Shown here piece after piece: positions 58,730 to 64,000 of a DNA stretch of 64,000 bases; within the stretch, counting starts at the first letter, position 1, and each line of letters opens with the position of its first letter. Source of the DNA: Bradyrhizobium sp. JYMT SZCCT0180 (lineage in GTDB: Bacteria; Pseudomonadota; Alphaproteobacteria; Rhizobiales; Xanthobacteraceae); NCBI RefSeq assembly GCF_018130165.1, contig NZ_JAFCLZ010000009.1, positions 1 through 64,000 of the forward strand. Reading direction: 5' to 3'. A program made the translations under genes and the position numbers. A model generated the notes under the pieces. It was not told where the DNA came from, made no database searches, and worked only from the letters and a program-made list of their open reading frames with translations.

Positions 58730-60229
58730 CTACACCGGAGAGATTTCAATCCGATAAATTTCCATCTTCTGGCCGATGCCCTTCAAGTTCTCGTAGTCGC
58801 GCGACGCCGGTCGTCCTTTGACGATGTCACTGACTCCGGGAGCCTCCATCACCGATTCCGTCAGGCAAATTTCGTTGACGCGGGCGAGACCTTGCACGCG
58901 GGCGGCGATGTTCACGTCCTGCCCGAAGTAGTCCATCCGGTCGTTGAGCCTTACGGCGATGGCTCTGCCTCTGTGCACACCGACCTTGAGGCCGAGTGGT
59001 CGTGAAGCAGTTTGGTTGAACCGTGACAGTTCTTCGATCATCTCGATTGACGCGAGAACAGCGTCCTTCGGACGCTCGAAGCCAGCCATGACAGCATCGC
59101 CGATCGTCTTGACCATGGTACCAGATCGCTCCCGAATGATCTTGTTCAAGATGTCGAAGTGCTGACGCACGAGAAAATAGGCATTCACGTCGCCAACGCT
59201 TTCATACAACGGGGTGGAATCCTTTAGATCGGTGAACAGATAGGTGATGTCGGAGACTGCCAGGCTCTCCCGCTCATCCACCAACTGTGTCTTGTAGAGT
59301 TCGCCGAAGCACGGGGTGAGCAGCAGCCGCTTGCCGGAAAGAAACGGCTCATATTCGACCAGATGGGGCTCGAACTGGTAGGGGTATTGGAGGAACCAGA
59401 AGCGTCCGCGATCGCTCGTGCGGTTCTCGATCTGAATGGTGTGCTTGCCGGGGCTAAGATCGGTCGTCTGTCGAAACGCAAAGCGCCCGTCGCCAAGACT
59501 CATTTCTCTCGGCCCAGTCGACCGATCGGGAACTATGAACCGACCCGACTCGAGCCGGACTAGCGTCGCCTGGGGTTCCGCCGGTTCACCGTTCGCAAAG
59601 AAAACCAGAAGCAGCTTGTGGCTGAGATCGAGCACCTCGAAACGGCCGGCGGTTACGTCAAATTCGAACCTGCTCTGCTGATTGGCCTCGATATCGGCAA
59701 ATCCCCGTGAGAGTGCTGCGACGAGTTGCTCGTGCGTCATTCCGTGCGGAGGCTTGAAGTCCTTGGAAAAGTTATAACGCAGGTAGTAGTCCTCCACGGA
59801 CAGCATCTCAGGATGACGAAATACGATATCGCGGACGGCATTCGAGATCGTAAACGTGACCTGGATGTAGTCGTCGAGCGCCACATCGTTGAGCGCATTG
59901 CAGAACTCGCACTGGAAACGTGGGTGGACCTGGTCTAGCTCCCGAAAACTGCCTGCAACCTGCGGGCAATAGGCGCAGGTGAGCAGCCACTGCATCTCGA
60001 ACAGGCCGACTTTCGCGGCGTACACAAATAGCTCGATTCCTTCGGACTCACATAGGCCGTTAGCTGTCGCGTATTTAATAGGATTGACGCGAAAGAGATC
60101 ATAGTCGCCGGCGGTGCGAACAAATCGCTCAAGGTCCGAAAGGATATGCGGCGTCCAGCTCGCTATTGAGTCCAGCTCAGTGAGGCGTTGCTTCAGAAGG
60201 CTGTCATTGACTAGCGATAGCTCGTTCAT
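58730..60229 (-). CDS. Class III nucleotide cyclase with zinc-ribbon N-domain
   Basis: 499 residues. The N-terminal part has a CxxC...CxxC pair (Cys85/Cys88 and Cys107/Cys110: CAYCPQ and CEFCNA), suggesting a zinc ribbon, embedded in DUF5939-like text. Residues ~325-495 are a class III cyclase domain: ITYLFTDLKDSTPLYESVGD with the metal Asp, MVKTIGDAVMAGFERP with the second Asp, and DYFGQDVNIAARVQGLA. No membrane helix, so probably soluble. The nucleotide (cAMP or cGMP) is not assigned. The gene stands apart from its neighbours. Confidence 0.85.
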   Translation of the reverse strand: MNELSLVNDSLLKQRLTELDSIASWTPHILSDLERFVRTAGDYDLFRVNPIKYATANGLCESEGIELFVYAAKVGLFEMQWLLTCAYCPQVAGSFRELDQVHPRFQCEFCNALNDVALDDYIQVTFTISNAVRDIVFRHPEMLSVEDYYLRYNFSKDFKPPHGMTHEQLVAALSRGFADIEANQQSRFEFDVTAGRFEVLDLSHKLLLVFFANGEPAEPQATLVRLESGRFIVPDRSTGPREMSLGDGRFAFRQTTDLSPGKHTIQIENRTSDRGRFWFLQYPYQFEPHLVEYEPFLSGKRLLLTPCFGELYKTQLVDERESLAVSDITYLFTDLKDSTPLYESVGDVNAYFLVRQHFDILNKIIRERSGTMVKTIGDAVMAGFERPKDAVLASIEMIEELSRFNQTASRPLGLKVGVHRGRAIAVRLNDRMDYFGQDVNIAARVQGLARVNEICLTESVMEAPGVSDIVKGRPASRDYENLKGIGQKMEIYRIEISPV

Positions 60230-60367
60230 CTTGCCACCTCATGGCGAAAGGGCGCGGTTACATCCGCCAATGACCCAACTCGGACACTGCAGTCGCGTGC
60301 GTCGACGAGTTGCTTGTTCCGGCAGAGACCACATGAAGTCGCGTTGTCGGGTTATCGAACAATCCAG

Positions 60368-61009
60368 TCAGCGCTGCTTCGGTGCTCGAAGCGCGTACAG
60401 CCTTTGATAGATCATCGGCTCCGGTATCCAATCAAGCAAGGTGTATCCAAGTGGCAGCTTGATCAGGCCGGCGATAACTCGAGATGAAGGCGGATGCCAG
60501 TAGACGGACAGGTTATGAAGTCTGAGGGGAGCGAACCCCAGAGCCGTGAACTCGTACATCAATCGCTTGTGACCGAAGTGTCTTCTGTAGTCGACGATTG
60601 GACCCGAAAGCAAAAGTATCTTGCCGGAGTGCTCTCTGGCGACCTTCTCCAAAAACGCTTCCCGCTCCGGCAGGGACAGATAGTAGACGCATTCGAGGGC
60701 TGCGATCACGTCGTACCCCTCGAATGAGGCTTGCAAGAAATCAGCGCTTTCAAATCGGGCATTTGGCAGGCTTAGCGATTTGGCGCGAGCGATTGCTACG
60801 TCGCTGATGTCGATGCCAACCACCGATCGTGCTTTGTCAAAGATAGCTTGCGTCAAGTGGCCTTCGCCGCAGCCGAGTTCAAGAACGGATTTGTCCCGGA
60901 TGAATGGCTTCAGGCATCGGCGCAACACCTTGTCCCTGAATTGCGCGTGGGAAATATGCCAGGGGTCAGGGGTCGCGTAAAAGAGATTGAAATCTGCAGC
61001 CGTTCGCAT
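60368..61009 (-). CDS. SAM-dependent methyltransferase, NodS-like
   Basis: 213 residues of class I methyltransferase fold. FYATPDPWHISHAQFRDKVL resembles the N-terminal 'PDPW' motif of NodS, and motif I is VLELGCGEGHLTQAI with VVGIDISDVAIARA after it. NodS N-methylates a nodulation factor intermediate, but no nod genes are near, so nodS identity is not claimed. The ATG at 61009 follows GGAAA; a longer frame would add 16 residues. Confidence 0.8.
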   Translation of the reverse strand: MRTAADFNLFYATPDPWHISHAQFRDKVLRRCLKPFIRDKSVLELGCGEGHLTQAIFDKARSVVGIDISDVAIARAKSLSLPNARFESADFLQASFEGYDVIAALECVYYLSLPEREAFLEKVAREHSGKILLLSGPIVDYRRHFGHKRLMYEFTALGFAPLRLHNLSVYWHPPSSRVIAGLIKLPLGYTLLDWIPEPMIYQRLYALRAPKQR

Positions 61010-61123
61010 GGCTGGTTTCCGCTTGGTTGAAAGACGAGCAATATTCCCAGTCGCCAAGAACCAAATGTCTGTGGCGCGTTGGCGAGATACCGGTGCTTAA
61101 AACCTTGCCTTTGGCGGCAGTGC

Positions 61124-61480
61124 CTATTGCATGCTCACCCGTTCGCGCCATCGCGCTTCGAAAGTATCAAAGTCCTTCAGTGCCCAGGCTTGGGCGTCCA
61201 ATGGATTGCCGGACTTCTCTGTGGCTGCGGTTGTAACTTTTGCGGCGGAAACGGGTTGCGGGGATGCTTCCTTGGGCCATTCCAGCAACGCTTTCGACAG
61301 CATGGGCTTGCCTTCGTACCAGCACTTTCGTCCATCGATCAGACGATAGGACCACCAGCGCCCGTGCGTATTTGACGGCGTCGCGGCGCTGCATTGTTGT
61401 TTGGCCTGCGCGTCTGGCATCCCAACTGGCAAGAACGTAGCAATCCAAACGGCCAGGGCGATTGGTGGGAGTTTCCTCAT
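61124..61480 (-). CDS. Exported hypothetical protein
   Basis: 118 residues: a signal peptide (LPPIALAVWIATFLPVGMPDAQA) and a mature part with two cysteines (QQCSAAT and RKCWYEG) in RWWSYRLIDGRKCWYEGKPML. The Trp/Tyr/Cys-rich block is distinctive but no family was recognised. It overlaps the upstream micro-gene by four bases (ATGA). Confidence 0.72.
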   Translation of the reverse strand: MRKLPPIALAVWIATFLPVGMPDAQAKQQCSAATPSNTHGRWWSYRLIDGRKCWYEGKPMLSKALLEWPKEASPQPVSAAKVTTAATEKSGNPLDAQAWALKDFDTFEARWRERVSMQ

Positions 61481-61653
61481 TTGCGCGCCTGTTGCTGCAA
61501 GCGGCTTACAGCGACCACCAAATCGGGGCGGCCGAGAACTTCCACCAAGCTGTCGAGGATAGTTTCATTGTTCTGCGGCCAGGGCCGAAGGTAATCTTCC
61601 AGTATGCGTTGTGCTTCGCTAATTGCCTGAACTGTCAATTGTTGATCGGTCAT
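61477..61653 (-). CDS. 58-aa hypothetical protein
   Basis: 58 residues: MTDQQLTVQAISEAQRILE, then DYLRPWPQNNETILDSLVEV and LGRPDLVVAVSRLQQQARK. It looks like a compact all-helical protein. Its stop overlaps the start of the exported protein gene by four bases, which supports both. Short enough to be missed by a 60-residue cutoff. Confidence 0.68.
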   Translation of the reverse strand: MTDQQLTVQAISEAQRILEDYLRPWPQNNETILDSLVEVLGRPDLVVAVSRLQQQARK

Positions 61654-61811
61654 GTCTTCTTACCCATCAAACAAAACGCGCCCCAGAAAAAGCGGAGCGG
61701 AAAATCAAGACGCTTTTGGGAAATATCCCCGTTATTCTGCCTTATTCGATCAATTTTTGTTTCAATGTGGAACCTCGGTGCTCAACCTCGGCGGCCTCGA
61801 CCGGCGGATGA

Positions 61812-62531
61812 CTACGTGAAGGCGATCGCACTGAAGTCGATTGAGACCAGCAGCATGTCCGTGACGGGTCTGCGATCGGGACCGCGAGCGTAAGCGCGCC
61901 GCATGCTCGGAAGGCGAATACCGCCGGCTTCGATATGCGCAGACGTGAGTTGCGCGGCCGGAAAGCCGCCCGCGATGTTCACGCTGTAATCATGACGGCG
62001 CAGCATCATGTCCTCGCCGAAGAAGAAGTCCTGCACCATGCAGTGGGTTTCCATCCAGCCGGGGAAGCGGGCGCGCAGCACGCGCCAGGTCTCGGGCCCC
62101 TCGCGCCAGGGCTCGGTCTCTTCGACACGGACCCCATCCATCGCCAGCAGGAATGGCGTCGTCAGATATGTCCACACGGCTTCGCCGTTGAAGTAGGCAC
62201 GGTGCAGCGGATCCCAGGGTGAGTGCATCTGATGGGCGGCGAACGAATCCCGAGGCGCGTATCGCTCGGCGACCAGCGTACCGTCGAGCTTCTCGATGGC
62301 GATCCGATCCGGCGTGAACATGGTCCGCTGATCGGGAGCCCCGAACGGCGTGACGGACGAGCGCTCCTCATGCAGCCACACGGTCATGCGCCGCGGATTG
62401 CTATCCTGCAACAGGCCTTTGAGGGGAAAGAGGCCGCCGCCCGTGACCATGGTGGCCTCGACCTTATTGTATCTTTGCCAGCGCTCCAGACCGCCGTGCG
62501 CATCGAGAACTTTCGCAAGCAGCTCGTTCAT
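61812..62531 (-). CDS. Conserved-looking hypothetical protein
   Basis: 239 residues, no signal peptide or membrane helix. Opens MNELLAKVLDAHGGLERWQRYNKVE, then text with several Trp/Tyr (MHSPWDPLHRAYFNGEAVWTYL, FPGWMETHCMVQDFFFGEDMML) that suggests a beta-rich ligand-binding fold similar to lipoprotein-type carriers. The ATG at 62531 has a GGAGA box nine bases upstream, better than the TTG at 62546. Function unknown. Confidence 0.72.
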   Translation of the reverse strand: MNELLAKVLDAHGGLERWQRYNKVEATMVTGGGLFPLKGLLQDSNPRRMTVWLHEERSSVTPFGAPDQRTMFTPDRIAIEKLDGTLVAERYAPRDSFAAHQMHSPWDPLHRAYFNGEAVWTYLTTPFLLAMDGVRVEETEPWREGPETWRVLRARFPGWMETHCMVQDFFFGEDMMLRRHDYSVNIAGGFPAAQLTSAHIEAGGIRLPSMRRAYARGPDRRPVTDMLLVSIDFSAIAFT

Positions 62532-62883
62532 GGCTTTCGTCTCCAATCCTCAAGAGAAATCAGTCAGGATCAGGCCGACGTTCGGTCTGGTTAGGCGGTC
62601 GGCGTTGGTTGCCGATATATGTGGGCGCGCCGGTGACGAGGGCGGCGTGCCCCGGGGTAGCCGTGCTCGTGGACATACCGCTTTGTGCGGCTAAGTTACG
62701 CCGTCCGACCTTGCCGCGATATGACAGATTGAGAGCTATCCTCGCGAATGGTGGAAGCGGATTCGATGGAATGCCTGGTGACGCTGCGGCATTCCAGAGC
62801 CTGGTTCCACCGCACCAAACTTTCGCCAAAGGTCGCCGCTAACTCGACCGCCGGCTGGTGGTCGATCAAGGTGGAACTCAGTC
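62532..62883. other. 352-bp gap without a recognised gene
   Basis: I see no repeat, hairpin or coding frame with family resemblance here. It separates two divergent genes and should hold their promoters. Confidence 0.5.
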
Positions 62884-63090
62884 ATGTCGGCATATCCGAG
62901 CGTCACGATCGATGTCGAACCGCGTCACCCAAAAGTCGCGGAAAGCCGTGTAGAGAGTGCGGGCCGATCCGATCTCGGCAGCGTCCTTGTCGCCGCACTT
63001 TACGCTGCGCTCGTCGTTCCCTTGATGACGGGGTGGTTGTATTTGCTCGGTCTGTCGTTCTGGAAGCTCATGATCTGGATGATTGCTTGA
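62884..63090 (+). CDS. Small membrane protein
   Basis: 68 residues: a polar N-terminus and two closely spaced hydrophobic stretches (VLVAALYAALVVPLMTGWLYLLG, then FWKLMIWMIA). A weak GTGGA ribosome site precedes the ATG. No family recognised. Together with the next gene it may form a small operon. Confidence 0.6.
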   Translation: MSAYPSVTIDVEPRHPKVAESRVESAGRSDLGSVLVAALYAALVVPLMTGWLYLLGLSFWKLMIWMIA

Positions 63091-63144
63091 TCATGTCCGA
63101 TTGTCTGTCCGGCCCCCTCAGGCCCTGCGCGCGGAGCACATGAG

Positions 63145-63387
63145 ATGCTGGACGTCCTTGCTATTCTGGTTTTGCTCGGGGTGGCTTACGCTGCTGGATA
63201 TTATACGCGTGACCGCATGTCCCGAAAACGGCGTGAGAGCGCCCGCAGATGGAAGAACTACGTAGAGGCGGGACGGCCGCGCCCTGCGAATACCAACCAG
63301 GCTCCTACCAAACAGGCGCATGGCGATCTGGCTCAAATGCTGAGCCGCTGGGACGACAGGGCCCGAGCGCGTCGATCGCAGCAATGA
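63145..63387 (+). CDS. Small single-pass membrane protein with basic tail
   Basis: 80 residues: a membrane helix (LDVLAILVLLGVAYAAGYY), then a highly basic, hydrophilic tail (RDRMSRKRRESARRW, SRWDDRARARRSQQ). No family recognised. It follows the previous small gene by 54 bases and ends before a perfect 12-pair hairpin. Confidence 0.62.
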   Translation: MLDVLAILVLLGVAYAAGYYTRDRMSRKRRESARRWKNYVEAGRPRPANTNQAPTKQAHGDLAQMLSRWDDRARARRSQQ

Positions 63388-63423
63388 TCCTTCCCTAAAA
63401 CGGATGCGGCTTCCTGAAACGCC

Positions 63424-63454
63424 GAAGTCCTCGGGGGGGCATCCCGAGGACTTC
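63424..63454. terminator. Hairpin between convergent genes
   Basis: GAAGTCCTCGGG (63424-63435) and CCCGAGGACTTC (63443-63454) form a perfect 12-pair stem with a seven-base loop between the convergent genes at 63145 and 63499. Neither strand has a clear U-tract. Confidence 0.55.
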
Positions 63455-63498
63455 AAATCAGAGCAATCTGACGACTAAATTGGTGGGATCGACGAGCC

Positions 63499-63756
63499 TT
63501 ATGGGGTGCGGTCGGCGGTAACCAGGCGAGCTTCCCGGATCAACGACTTGGAACCGGCGGCGCGAAGGCAGGAGGCCTCGAAATTCGGCCAAGCCTGCTG
63601 CGAGCAATCCTTGCCGACGGTGCGGATGTCGAGGCGGTCACCCTTCGCAAGCGCCTGCGGCACGCTGGCTTCAACCGAGGGGGCAAAACCGGGCAAAATG
63701 GTCAATGCGGTGGCGATCAGCGCGGCAAAGGTGATTGCGGTAAGTGCCTTGATCAT
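63499..63756 (-). CDS. Small exported hypothetical protein
   Basis: 85 residues: a signal sequence (ALTAITFAALIATALTILPGFAPSVEA) and a mature part of about 55 residues with two cysteines (GKDCSQQAWPNFEASCLRAAG) that can form a disulfide. A GGGGACC box precedes the ATG. Similar two-Cys exported proteins are common in Bradyrhizobium; function unknown. Upstream (63757-64000) nothing further was recognised. Confidence 0.7.
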   Translation of the reverse strand: MIKALTAITFAALIATALTILPGFAPSVEASVPQALAKGDRLDIRTVGKDCSQQAWPNFEASCLRAAGSKSLIREARLVTADRTP

Positions 63757-64000
63757 GACGGTCCCCTGTCATGGGCCGTTCGGCCCGTCGTTTCGTTGGA
63801 TGGATGTGTACCCAGGCGGCGTTTCCGGGTGTCTTCGCCAAGCCCGAAAATGGTTTCGTCCGGGCCGAGTTTTGTTTCGTCGCCCAGGTGGGACGAAACA
63901 TTGCCGGCTCGCCTAAGCAGACGCGCCGACCCCAAAAGTGGTTCATTGGCCGATCCCAAATAAAAAGGCGGGTCTGCGGGGAACCGGAGCGGTTTCGAGC

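Noticed and set aside
60368..61009. Calling the methyltransferase nodS and a symbiosis island
   Set aside because: No nod, nif, fix or type III secretion genes and no nod-box-like sequence were seen.

Overview
The window looks like chromosomal DNA of a Bradyrhizobium-type alphaproteobacterium (Hyphomicrobiales, Nitrobacteraceae). The reasons are its high GC content, the gene orders scpA-scpB-tatA-tatB-tatC-serS and yajC-secD-secF, an ExoR homologue, an Omp25/31-type porin, DUF1127 micro-proteins, direct-repeat (GAAC-N7-GAAC) LexA boxes, a GGAAC-N16-CGTT EcfG-type promoter and many dispersed palindromic intergenic repeats. No rRNA, tRNA, CRISPR array, prophage or complete insertion sequence was seen. 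This assignment is inference from reading; no database was searched.

Layout. 1-4.4 kb: intergenic repeats, a cytochrome P450, a collapsed ilvD remnant, an ExoR-like Sel1 protein and exonuclease III. 4.5-9.7 kb: an RND efflux operon (adaptor, pump, TIM-barrel hydrolase). 9.7-26.3 kb: core housekeeping genes, namely erpA, dgt, argS, a SPOR protein, nagZ, scpAB, tatABC, serS, surE, a stand-alone receiver protein, pcm, a LysM/LytM lipoprotein and a DUF815 ATPase. 26.5-33.4 kb: yajC-secD-secF followed by homologues of two mitochondrial complex I assembly factors; then, on the other strand, trmFO and a kinase-like protein fused to an adenylating-enzyme C-terminal lid. 33.5-43.8 kb: small stress/envelope genes, a lytic transglycosylase, a Tat-exported FAH-fold protein, a TPR protein, a SPW membrane protein, a zinc-ribbon micro-protein, and an acyl-CoA synthetase with a tandem PCC-domain partner. 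43.8-49.8 kb: an accessory stretch packed with repeats, a double-glycine-leader peptide, an MxaD-like/beta-propeller pair, a PRC-barrel protein and a toxin-antitoxin-like pair. 49.9-58.6 kb: uvrA, an outer-membrane barrel, ssb, a DUF2306 protein and gyrA. 58.7-64 kb: a class III nucleotide cyclase with a zinc ribbon, a NodS-like methyltransferase and several small hypothetical genes.

How it fits together. uvrA and ssb each carry a putative LexA box, so they form an SOS pair separated by a porin gene; the toxin-antitoxin-like genes follow uvrA by 24 nt on the same strand and may share its damage-inducible transcript. SPOR protein, NagZ, the LytM-factor lipoprotein and MltB concern peptidoglycan; Tat and Sec genes supply export. 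The most unusual items are the kinase/AMP-binding-lid fusion, the NDUFAF3-like/NDUFAF6-like pair behind secDF, the tatA-tatB hairpin, the in-frame ilvD remnant, the GG-leader peptide and a modular repeat system in which a 39-nt cassette sits in two unrelated palindromes.
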